This document shows positions 1-5,476 of a stretch of 5,476 nt of DNA, piece by piece. Every line of letters starts with the position of its first letter. Position 1 is the stretch's first letter. The notes below the pieces were generated by a model that was given only the letters and a program-made list of their open reading frames with translations, made no database searches and had not been told where the DNA came from. Source of the DNA: Mycoplasmatota bacterium (GTDB lineage: Bacteria > Bacillota_I > Bacilli_A > RF39 > UBA660); NCBI GenBank assembly GCA_012512795.1, contig JAAZDL010000158.1:1-5476 (forward strand). Reading direction: 5' to 3'. Made by a program: the position numbers and the translations under genes.

Positions 1-711
1 CATATATACAATGAGATAATAAGAAATTTCGAATTAACAAATAGATTGTTAAAAGAAGATGATTTATTAAATGCTTGTGCAATATTACGAACTACTTATG
101 AAAACATTATATATGTAATATCTACATCATATGATAACAATATTATAGTAAATTTAGATTCACAACCAAAAGATTTTCGTGTAATTTTAGAAAATAATTG
201 TGATAAAATATTTACAAATTATTTTGAAAAAGAAGACTTTAATGAAATCTATAAATACTTATGTAAGATAATACATCCATCTAGCATGAAAGAATTAATG
301 TCATATCTTTCCAAAACCGTAAAATATAAAAAATATATGATTAACAATTTAAAATATTGTATTGTTTTAATGGAGTACATGTATTTGAATTTTCTTAATA
401 AAAAAGTTGATATAGTTAGTGATTTTGATTTGAATCTTATTAATACAAGCACATATGTAAATCTTATTAATATAACTTTTTATTTTATTGATGTTGATAA
501 AAGTCAAAGGCTTATGAAAAAATATTTGATGTACGATACTAATAACAAATATGTAAAAGATAATAATGATAAATTAATTGAATTATATAACGAGCTTATG
601 CCAAATAAAAAAATGATTGAAATCAAAATAATTGATATGGCAAAGGAATTGGATCAACAAATAAATAATAGTAAATATAAAAATATAGTGGATGAAATAT
701 TAAAAAACTAA
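1..711 (+). CDS. 5'-truncated helical protein, possibly DUF5677/HEPN-like
   Basis: The frame is open from the first base of the window (codon 1 = CAT) to TAA at 709-711, giving 236 residues. A TTG at 46 could serve as a start, but no ribosome binding site precedes it and the frame continues upstream, so the true start is most likely outside the window. The protein is soluble-looking, rich in Asn, Lys, Ile and Tyr, and mostly helical. I see no signal peptide or credible membrane segment. An Ala-x-x-Leu-Arg-x-x-x-Glu pattern (R30, E34) followed by a Tyr-rich helix ending in Ile-His-Pro-Ser (H92) resembles the conserved spots of DUF5677-type, HEPN-fold-like proteins. The catalytic HEPN RNase motif R-x4-6-H is not visible, so nuclease activity should not be assumed. 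Such proteins are often accessory genes, which would fit the possible attachment site just downstream. The family assignment is a recollection of pattern, not a search result; an unrelated hypothetical protein remains possible. Confidence 0.85.
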   Translation, partial: HIYNEIIRNFELTNRLLKEDDLLNACAILRTTYENIIYVISTSYDNNIIVNLDSQPKDFRVILENNCDKIFTNYFEKEDFNEIYKYLCKIIHPSSMKELMSYLSKTVKYKKYMINNLKYCIVLMEYMYLNFLNKKVDIVSDFDLNLINTSTYVNLINITFYFIDVDKSQRLMKKYLMYDTNNKYVKDNNDKLIELYNELMPNKKMIEIKIIDMAKELDQQINNSKYKNIVDEILKN

Positions 712-730
712 CAAAAACCACAAAAATTTC

Positions 731-752
731 TAGGTGCGATTTTAGGTGCGAT
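731..752 (+). repeat. Tandem 10-bp direct repeat TAGGTGCGAT, period 12
   Basis: TAGGTGCGAT occurs at 731-740 and again at 743-752. The bases just before each copy also match (TTC and TTT), so the similarity spans about 13 bases. The repeat unit is richer in G and C than its surroundings and lies 20 bases after the stop of the left gene. The 12-bp period is close to one helical turn, so two protein monomers would sit nearly on the same DNA face. This suits arm-type integrase sites or a cooperative regulator site. Confidence 0.8.
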
Positions 753-773
753 AAACTCTAAATTACGTTAAAT

Positions 774-802
774 TTTAGCAAATCAATATAAACTCTGCTA
801 AA
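774..802. repeat. Inverted repeat TTTAGCA / TGCTAAA, 15-nt spacer
   Basis: TTTAGCA (774-780) is the exact reverse complement of TGCTAAA (796-802). A further CTAAA lies at 758-762 in the same orientation as the right arm. The spacer is long for a terminator hairpin and no U-tract follows, so a protein-binding role such as a recombinase core or operator is more likely than termination. By itself a 7-bp dyad in AT-rich DNA is only moderate evidence. Confidence 0.5.
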
Positions 803-805
803 CAC

Positions 806-837
806 AAACCCTTATTTTATAAGGGTTTTAATGTTTT
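806..837 (+). terminator. Probable intrinsic terminator downstream of the left gene
   Basis: A perfect 10-bp stem (AAACCCTTAT at 806-815 with ATAAGGGTTT at 819-828) closes a TTT loop and is followed by a broken U-rich tail (TTTTAATGTTTT overlapping the stem end). It lies about 95 bases after the TAA of the left gene and is likely its terminator. The interrupted U-tract makes it weaker than the next hairpin. The near-symmetric stem could act on both strands, and could alternatively be a recombination core. Confidence 0.6.
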
Positions 838-875
838 CTAAATTGGTATAAACTACTACCTAGGCACCCCCTGAA

Positions 876-900
876 GGAGCCGAAAGGCTCCACTTTTTAT
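876..900 (+). terminator. Strong intrinsic terminator with GAAA tetraloop
   Basis: GGAGCC (876-881) pairs with GGCTCC (886-891) across a GAAA loop, and a U-rich run (CTTTTTATTTT) follows directly. This is a classic rho-independent terminator for + strand transcription. It is a second hairpin after the one at 806-828. The stem and the preceding CACCCCC stretch (865-871) are strikingly GC-rich for this DNA. No gene between the two hairpins accounts for it, so it may belong to a small RNA, or to a host transcript separated from its gene by an insertion. It also shields the surface-protein promoter from read-through. Confidence 0.85.
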
Positions 901-958
901 TTTGAATAACTTCTTTTAAAAAAATAATAACTTAAAATATAGTTTTTAAATAAAAAGA

Positions 959-986
959 TTGATAAAATTAAATAATAAGATATAAT
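959..986 (+). promoter_or_regulatory. Sigma-A-type promoter for the surface protein
   Basis: TTGATA (959-964; one mismatch to TTGACA) is followed after 16 bases by a perfect TATAAT (981-986). Transcription would begin near 992-994, only about 14 bases before the ATG at 1007, leaving a very short leader that starts just ahead of the ribosome binding site. There is no room for a riboswitch or attenuator, so control must act at or upstream of the promoter. The motif match and spacing are seen directly; activity is inferred. Confidence 0.65.
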
Positions 987-996
987 ATATTTGTAT

Positions 997-1001
997 GGAG
1001 G
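997..1001 (+). promoter_or_regulatory. Ribosome binding site that decides the start at 1007
   Basis: GGAGG lies 5 bases before the ATG at 1007. An earlier in-frame ATG at 995-997 shares its G with this site and would have no ribosome binding site of its own. The next ATG (1007) begins Met-Lys-Lys, a normal signal-peptide start. The longer reading, adding Met-Glu-Val-Phe, is therefore unlikely. Confidence 0.85.
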
Positions 1002-1006
1002 TTTTT

Positions 1007-4000
1007 ATGAAAAAAACAATAAATTTTATAGTTACATTTTTAGTTATGGGAATACTTGGAGTGTCAAGTATATATGCAGAAACAAGCCAACTTGTTAACA
1101 ATGAAAGTGAATTTATAAAGGCATTATCTGACTTTAATATAGACATAATTAAATTAAATGATAATTTTGTATATAATAGCTCTTTTGTTCAAAGTACTAA
1201 CAACTCAAGTTATAAAAAAACCATTGATTTAAATGGTTATACTATATCAAGTAATTCTAAAATGGAATTTAGTATATATAGTGCTGTAAGTTATGATAAT
1301 TTTGAATTTGTTATGACAGATTCTTCAACTTTGAAAAATGGAAAAATAGTATCAACTTCTAGTGAAAATGTTATTGGTATATGGGTTTATAATTTGACAA
1401 ATAAACTTACAGTAAAATTAGATAACGGGATTTATGAATCAAATAATACTGGTGGAAGGTTTTTCCTTTTTGCAAATGGAACAGAGGCTAATAGACCTGG
1501 GCTAGACGTTTCTTTCAAAAACACAAACATTAGTGGAAAACATAGACTTGTTTCAACTCAAAAGTTTAATATCAATGAAATTAATATATCTTTAGATAAT
1601 TTTGAGTATAAAGCAGCATCGCTTGGTACAAATGTTGCATTAGTTGACTACAATACTCCTTTTTCTTCACTGTTTGATTCATCAAAAAATGATTTATATA
1701 TTAACGATGTTTTACATACGAATTTAAATGATGATGCATCTTCTGCTGTGGAAAATTCAATAAAAATAAAGAGTAAGACACAATTAACTTTAGATCCAGT
1801 TTCGATGTTAGATAAAGAATATGGATATTTAACAAGTGATCAATACGATTTAAATATTAGAAATAATCATAGTACTTCTATTTCGATAGATAATATTATA
1901 TTATCTAATACAAGTGCTTTTGAAGTTATTGGTACACTACCTCAGACTATAGCGGGAAATAGTTCTAACAATACTTTAAAAATAAAAGCGAAACTTGGTT
2001 TAAATTCAGGGACTTATTCCACAAATATTACTGTAAAAGTGGGAAGTAATGAATACTATTTAGGTACAGTTACATTTTTTGTTTCAAAAGCAACTATCAA
2101 TCCAACAATAACTATGAATAATTGGACATATGGTGATACAGCAAGCACTCCAACTATAATTGATAATCCTAGTGATGGAGCTAAAACATATCAATATAAA
2201 GATAGTACTGGTGAAACATCTACTGTAAGACCAGAAAAACCTGGTACATATGAATTAAAAGTTACTATAGCAGAAGGAACAAATCATAAAACATTTACTA
2301 AAACAATTAATTTCACAATTTATAAAAAAGAACTTTCTATTAGTGATGTTTTAATTAGTAATAAAATATATAACTATAGTAATCCTGCATTAACTGTTGA
2401 TCAAGTATCATATAATGCAAATGTAAGCAATGTTACTTATGTAAGACATATAGTTCCAAAAAGTGGATCTGGTTTATTTGTTGGAACAGGAACTGCGCTT
2501 GTGTATATTGCAATAAAAACTGAAAATGAATATTCAGAATATTATTATTTTTCAGGTGATAATACAGTCGAAATAGTTGTAGAAGCTAGTTATAATATTG
2601 TACCAACTAATATTAATTTCATAATTGCTCCTGGAAATGATAATGAAACAAATACTACATTATTTGTTAATAGAAATAGTGAACTTAATTTGTTATCTAT
2701 ATTTGACTTAAATGAGACAACACTTAAAGATAGAGTTACTTATTCACTGTTAGGGCCTTATCCAGGTGTAAATATTAGTGGGAAAAAATTAATAATAGAA
2801 AATTCTGCTCCTTCACAAACAATTGGTGTAAGATTAATATTTTCAAGTTATGATATTAATGGTGATGGACAAGTTGAATTTTACGATAAAACTCAAGATG
2901 TATTTATAAAAATTTTAGATAAAGAAGAACTAATAATATCTGGTTTAAATGATAATGAAGTATTTGATTATGACGGAAATCCTAAAATGCCATCAGGAAC
3001 AATTACTGTTGAAGGTGATAAGGTAATCGCCTCAGAGTTGGAAGTTATTTATAATGGTATTGATGGTACTTCATATAATAGTACTAGTGCTCCAGTAAAT
3101 GCTGGAAAGTATACTGTTACATATAAAATATCTGATTCAAATGTAACTTATTCTGGTACTGTTACATATAATTTCGTTATTAATAAGATAAATCCAACTT
3201 ATACATTACCAACTAATTTAATTGGTATTAAAAATAATTCATTGGATACAATTGTTTTACCTTCAGGATTTGTTTGGAAAAATCCTAGTGAAGTAATGAA
3301 TGCCGAAGGAACAAAAGTATTCTTAGTTAAGTATGTTCCAACTGATTTAGATAACTATAATCAAATAGAAGATATAAATATTGAAGTATACGTTAAAGGA
3401 ATCTATAATGTTGTTACAAATAGTTCTGGTAATGGAACTGTAACTGCAAGTATTAGTGATGTTTTAGAAGGAACAAAAGTTAAAATTGAATTTACTCCAA
3501 ATTTAGGATATGTAATTGACAAAGTGTTTGTAAATGGAGTAAACGTATTAATAACTAATAACAAACTAAATATTGATGTATATGAAAATATTGAAATAAA
3601 TGTATCTTATAAAAAAGAATTATTTTCAATTAATGTAATTAAATTTGATTCAAATCAAGTAAGTATTACTCCAAGTGGTATTACTTATGAAGAATATGGT
3701 AGTAATAAAGATATTACAATTAAAGTTAAAGATGGATATAAGTTATTATCTATAAAAGTAAATGGTGTAGATAAAACTAGTGAGTTAGTTGATAATAAAT
3801 TGACTTTAACTAACATTATAACTAATTATACAATTGAAGTATCTGTTAAAAAGATTCTTGCACCTGTTATTCCAAAAGAACCAGAAGAAGAATCTGATGA
3901 AAATGAAATTAAAACTAATGAAAATATTGAAAATTATTATGTAATTGAAGGTTCTAATCAAGAAATACTTACTTACAAAGATAAACCAGCAAATTTTAAA

Positions 4001-4351
4001 ATTAATGCTGATTATAAATTATTCTTAAATGTTTATGTAAATGGACAGTTATTAGATCCAAGTAATTATGTTGTTTCAAGTGGAAGTACAGTTGTTACTT
4101 TAAAAGATAGTTATTTAAAAACTTTACCAAAAGGAGAATATTCATTAAAAGTTACCTTTAAAGATGGAGGAGAAGCTAAAACTAATTTTACAATTATAAA
4201 GGAAACAGATGAAGAACAAATCGTTGATAAAAACGAAACACCAGAAGAAATTAAAAAATCAAATTATACAATGTATTATATAATTTTTGGTTCAATACTA
4301 GCATTAATTATTATTTTAGTATTAATTAATAAAAGTAAAGAAGATGAATAA
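1007..4351 (+). CDS. Modular exported surface protein, MBG/InlB-repeat, C-terminal TM anchor
   Basis: This 1114-residue protein has no cysteine. Residues 1-24 form a signal peptide (MKK, hydrophobic core, likely cleavage IYA|ET). Residues 25-259 are beta-rich with an IDLNGYTIS segment, as in right-handed beta-helix surface proteins. Residues 260-362 resemble an ASH-type beta domain (NNHSTSISI ... LGLNSGTYSTNITV). Residues 363-441 and about 642-727 look like MBG-type Ig-like modules (WTYGD ... PGTYELKV; FDYDGNP ... NAGKYTVTY); 442-534 and 535-641 are further Ig-like stretches. An EF-hand/dockerin-like loop lies at 616-627. Residues 728-798 carry the MBG-linked LPSGFVWKNP ... YVPTDLDNYN pattern. 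Two InlB-type divergent repeats follow (799-870 with GNGTVTA and LGYVIDKVFVNG; 872-950 with DGYKLLSIKVNG), then an acidic linker (953-978), a beta domain (979-1065, VYVNGQLLDPSNY ... GEYSLKVTF), and a membrane helix at 1089-1107 with a KSKEDE tail. No LPXTG motif precedes the helix, so anchoring is by the membrane. A role in adhesion or surface structure is inferred; no catalytic motif is visible. It is a single-gene transcript with its own promoter and terminator. Confidence 0.9.
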   Translation: MKKTINFIVTFLVMGILGVSSIYAETSQLVNNESEFIKALSDFNIDIIKLNDNFVYNSSFVQSTNNSSYKKTIDLNGYTISSNSKMEFSIYSAVSYDNFEFVMTDSSTLKNGKIVSTSSENVIGIWVYNLTNKLTVKLDNGIYESNNTGGRFFLFANGTEANRPGLDVSFKNTNISGKHRLVSTQKFNINEINISLDNFEYKAASLGTNVALVDYNTPFSSLFDSSKNDLYINDVLHTNLNDDASSAVENSIKIKSKTQLTLDPVSMLDKEYGYLTSDQYDLNIRNNHSTSISIDNIILSNTSAFEVIGTLPQTIAGNSSNNTLKIKAKLGLNSGTYSTNITVKVGSNEYYLGTVTFFVSKATINPTITMNNWTYGDTASTPTIIDNPSDGAKTYQYKDSTGETSTVRPEKPGTYELKVTIAEGTNHKTFTKTINFTIYKKELSISDVLISNKIYNYSNPALTVDQVSYNANVSNVTYVRHIVPKSGSGLFVGTGTALVYIAIKTENEYSEYYYFSGDNTVEIVVEASYNIVPTNINFIIAPGNDNETNTTLFVNRNSELNLLSIFDLNETTLKDRVTYSLLGPYPGVNISGKKLIIENSAPSQTIGVRLIFSSYDINGDGQVEFYDKTQDVFIKILDKEELIISGLNDNEVFDYDGNPKMPSGTITVEGDKVIASELEVIYNGIDGTSYNSTSAPVNAGKYTVTYKISDSNVTYSGTVTYNFVINKINPTYTLPTNLIGIKNNSLDTIVLPSGFVWKNPSEVMNAEGTKVFLVKYVPTDLDNYNQIEDINIEVYVKGIYNVVTNSSGNGTVTASISDVLEGTKVKIEFTPNLGYVIDKVFVNGVNVLITNNKLNIDVYENIEINVSYKKELFSINVIKFDSNQVSITPSGITYEEYGSNKDITIKVKDGYKLLSIKVNGVDKTSELVDNKLTLTNIITNYTIEVSVKKILAPVIPKEPEEESDENEIKTNENIENYYVIEGSNQEILTYKDKPANFKINADYKLFLNVYVNGQLLDPSNYVVSSGSTVVTLKDSYLKTLPKGEYSLKVTFKDGGEAKTNFTIIKETDEEQIVDKNETPEEIKKSNYTMYYIIFGSILALIIILVLINKSKEDE

Positions 4352-4361
4352 TAATTAAATT

Positions 4362-4391
4362 AACATATGAAAAAAAATCATATGTTTTTTT
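4362..4391 (+). terminator. Intrinsic terminator of the surface-protein gene
   Basis: A 9-bp stem (AACATATGA at 4362-4370 with TCATATGTT at 4378-4386) encloses a seven-A loop and runs into seven T residues (4385-4391), starting 10 bases after the TAA. The AT-rich stem is compensated by its length and clean U-tract. It ends the upstream transcript and makes the downstream gene an independent unit. Confidence 0.85.
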
Positions 4392-4480
4392 ATTAAATAA
4401 TAATAGCTTGAATATTGACTATATACTAAGATTATAGAAAATTTATTTGTAAAAAATTTAGCATTATTTATATTCAAAGT

Positions 4481-4498
4481 TTGTTAACAGCTTAACAA
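4481..4498. repeat. 18-bp dyad TTGTTAA-N4-TTAACAA, candidate operator
   Basis: TTGTTAA (4481-4487) and TTAACAA (4492-4498) are exact reverse complements separated by CAGC. The sequence lies in the 220-base gap before the zinc-ribbon gene, about 80 bases upstream of its likely -10 element. No U-tract follows, so it is not a terminator. A binding site for a dimeric regulator is a reasonable reading, but its distance from the core promoter is large and AT-rich DNA yields such dyads by chance. Confidence 0.4.
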
Positions 4499-4579
4499 GA
4501 TAACATATACTATTGATGAGTTATTGTTTACAATAAAATATCTTTTTATTTAATGATTATAGAATAATGTATTCTTTTG

Positions 4580-4588
4580 TGATAAAAT
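4580..4588 (+). promoter_or_regulatory. Extended -10 promoter for the zinc-ribbon gene
   Basis: TG at 4580-4581, one base, then TAAAAT (4583-4588; one mismatch to TATAAT) form an extended -10 element. No good -35 hexamer sits 16-18 bases upstream, which extended -10 promoters tolerate. Transcription would start near 4595, leaving a leader of under 20 bases, the same compact layout as at the surface-protein gene. A weaker alternative is TTGTTA (4481-4486) with TATACT (4506-4511), whose 19-base spacing is long. Confidence 0.5.
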
Positions 4589-4597
4589 AATGAAAAT

Positions 4598-4603
4598 AAG
4601 GAG
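4598..4603 (+). promoter_or_regulatory. Ribosome binding site of the zinc-ribbon gene
   Basis: AAGGAG stands 8 bases before the ATG at 4612, a near-ideal sequence and spacing. It fixes the start directly ahead of the Met-Tyr-Cys zinc-ribbon beginning. Confidence 0.85.
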
Positions 4604-4611
4604 TGTTTTAT

Positions 4612-5476
4612 ATGTATTGTAGTAAGTGTGGTAATCAATTAATGGAAGGAGATAAAATATGTACTAAATGTGGGACATTAATTGCTAATAATAATCAATC
4701 ATTTAATAACCAAGCTAATAATCCTCCATATCAACAATTTCAAACTCAAAATCAAAATTATAATAATATGCCTCAAAACAATAATGGCTTTGATATAAAA
4801 AAATATTTACCATATATAATAGCTGTAGTTGCTATTATAATCGTAATAATAGTAATTATTATATTAAGTGGAAAAAAAGATGATAATTTAAATAACAATA
4901 ATAATGATAATGGAAATAATATTATTAACAACAACAATAATAATAACAATAATAATGATAAAGTTAAAAAGAATTATAAAGTTACAAGTCCAGCAAGTGA
5001 AAATGATTTTAAAAGTTTATCTTTTGAAGATGGAGAAAAATATTTAAGAAACATAGGTTTTTCTGATATACAATCAGGAAGATTTGCTTATGAAAATTAT
5101 GATAAATATGATTATGATGGTTATACAGCAAGGTATTCTCCATATGGTTTTGATTTTGATGATGATAAAGTTGAAATTATATTTAAAGAAAACAAAATAT
5201 TTTTATGTAGTATTCAATTATCATATTTAGAAAAAGACATGGATATTGATACAGTTTATAATGATTTATCAAATGTAATGTCAGCTTTTAATGGTTATAA
5301 ATTAGACAAAGCAAAGTTGTTAACAGCATTTGAAAATGCTAAGAATAATAATGATTTTGGTTATAGTTCTAAATATGGATTTTCAACATACTTTATAGGT
5401 TCAGTAGGTTTTGAAATATCAATAACTATAAGAGCAGAAGAAGAATATAGAGGTGCGGGTTATATATTTGAAATAA
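4612..5476 (+). CDS. Zinc-ribbon single-pass membrane protein, 3'-truncated
   Basis: The frame runs open from ATG 4612 for 288 codons to the right edge with no stop, so the C-terminus is missing. Residues 3-20 form a zinc ribbon with Cys3, Cys6, Cys17 and Cys20 (CxxC, ten residues, CxxC), typical of the short ribbon at the N-terminus of many Firmicutes membrane proteins. Residues 24-60 are an Asn/Gln/Pro-rich linker. Residues 65-86 are a strongly hydrophobic helix (YLPYIIAVVAIII...) flanked by lysine pairs. A low-complexity Asn-rich linker follows (92-115, ending in ten Asn). Residues 117-288 form an acidic, Tyr/Phe-rich domain that I do not recognise; it includes an EDGEKYLRNIGF segment and a DFDDDKVEIIFKENKI strand pattern. 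Predicted topology is ribbon inside and C-terminal domain outside, inferred from the reducing environment zinc-Cys sites need and the lack of a signal peptide. A sensing or envelope role is possible, but no function can be named. It has its own promoter. Confidence 0.88.
   Translation, partial: MYCSKCGNQLMEGDKICTKCGTLIANNNQSFNNQANNPPYQQFQTQNQNYNNMPQNNNGFDIKKYLPYIIAVVAIIIVIIVIIILSGKKDDNLNNNNNDNGNNIINNNNNNNNNNDKVKKNYKVTSPASENDFKSLSFEDGEKYLRNIGFSDIQSGRFAYENYDKYDYDGYTARYSPYGFDFDDDKVEIIFKENKIFLCSIQLSYLEKDMDIDTVYNDLSNVMSAFNGYKLDKAKLLTAFENAKNNNDFGYSSKYGFSTYFIGSVGFEISITIRAEEEYRGAGYIFEI
4891..4956 (+). repeat. AAT/AAC triplet repeat encoding poly-Asn linker
   Basis: Codons 94-115 of the zinc-ribbon protein are almost all AAT or AAC, interrupted by GAT, GGA and two ATT, ending in ten consecutive Asn codons (4927-4956). 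The tract joins the membrane helix to the outer domain and should be flexible and disordered. Length changes by whole triplets would keep the frame, so the linker could vary between strains. The mixture of AAT and AAC lowers slippage compared with a pure repeat. Confidence 0.75.

Larger units (their letters stand above)
728..844. other. Repeat-dense region, candidate recombinase attachment site
   Basis: Within about 115 bases lie a tandem pair of TAGGTGCGAT (731-740, 743-752), an inverted repeat TTTAGCA/TGCTAAA (774-780, 796-802), ATAAACTCT twice (751-759, 788-796) with a third ATAAACT at 848-854, TCTAAATT twice (757-764, 837-844), and a perfect 10-bp palindromic stem at 806-828. Short direct repeats beside an inverted-repeat core are the known arrangement of arm-type and core-type sites for tyrosine integrases with an arm-binding N-terminal domain. 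The stem at 806-828 can also be read as two 8-bp arms around a 7-bp centre, a plausible crossover size. No integrase gene is inside the window and no second att copy is visible, so this is an inference. Alternatives are an ordinary terminator region or a degenerate regulatory region. Confidence 0.35.

Noticed and set aside
249..452. Minus-strand open frame of 67 codons inside the left gene
   Set aside because: It lies wholly within a longer continuous coding frame, has no ribosome binding site, and has the Lys/Phe/Ile-rich composition expected of antisense AT-rich DNA.
731..752. CRISPR-like array
   Set aside because: There are only two 10-bp units with a 2-base gap, with no spacers of useful length and no further units.
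995..1006. Alternative ATG at 995 for the surface protein
   Set aside because: It overlaps the GGAGG ribosome binding site that serves ATG 1007, has none of its own, and would place Glu before the signal-peptide lysines.
946..1146. Minus-strand open frame of 66 codons over the start of the surface-protein gene
   Set aside because: It overlaps the promoter, ribosome binding site and signal peptide of a well-supported gene and has no start signals of its own.
1007..4351. Mycoplasma-type code (TGA as Trp), considered because of the extreme AT content
   Set aside because: All three Trp residues in this gene are encoded by TGG and no in-frame TGA occurs in any of the three genes, so the standard code explains the data.
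4415..4443. TTGACT at 4415-4420 as a -35 element
   Set aside because: No acceptable -10 hexamer lies 15-19 bases downstream; the nearest TATAGA is only 12 bases away.
4516..4536. Six-codon leader ORF upstream of the zinc-ribbon gene
   Set aside because: It has no ribosome binding site, lies upstream of the better promoter, and is short enough to be chance.
4430..4564. GATTATAGAA direct repeat at 4430-4439 and 4555-4564
   Set aside because: This AT-rich 10-mer, repeated 125 bases apart with no further shared sequence, is compatible with chance in this composition.

Overview
The window is very AT-rich DNA whose three genes all lie on the + strand. Every tryptophan codon seen is TGG and both visible stops are TAA, so the standard bacterial code fits. 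Strong A/G-rich ribosome binding sites, hairpin terminators with U-tracts, a Gram-positive-type signal peptide, and Asn/Lys/Ile-rich proteins point to a low-GC Firmicutes/Bacilli relative of the Mollicutes. Uncultured gut Bacilli are a plausible source, but that placement is an inference from composition and protein style.

Layout: (1) Positions 1-711 hold the 3' part of a gene cut by the window edge. It encodes a mostly helical cytosolic protein loosely resembling the DUF5677/HEPN-like group. (2) Positions 712-1006 are a gene-free stretch with an unusual density of short repeats: a tandem TAGGTGCGAT pair, a TTTAGCA/TGCTAAA inverted repeat, three ATAAACT copies and two TCTAAATT copies. Two hairpin terminators follow, the second a locally GC-rich hairpin with a GAAA loop. 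The repeat cluster looks like the arm/core region of a site-specific recombinase attachment site, so this may be the boundary of an integrated element. A TTGATA-N16-TATAAT promoter ends the stretch. (3) Positions 1007-4351 encode a cysteine-free, 1114-residue exported modular surface protein: signal peptide, beta-rich N-terminal region, ASH-like domain, MBG-type and other Ig-like modules, an isolated EF-hand/dockerin-like loop, two InlB-type divergent repeats, an acidic linker, a further beta domain and a C-terminal membrane anchor without LPXTG. A hairpin terminator closes it. (4) Positions 4392-4611 are intergenic, with an 18-bp dyad and an extended -10 promoter. (5) Positions 4612-5476 hold the 5' part of a zinc-ribbon, single-pass membrane protein with an Asn-rich linker and an unrecognised extracellular domain, cut by the right edge.

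The two right-hand genes are separate transcription units, each with its own promoter; a terminator lies between them. Both encode envelope proteins and may contribute to the cell surface, but nothing in the sequence ties them to one pathway. The left gene looks functionally unrelated and may be cargo of a mobile element ending near 730-840.
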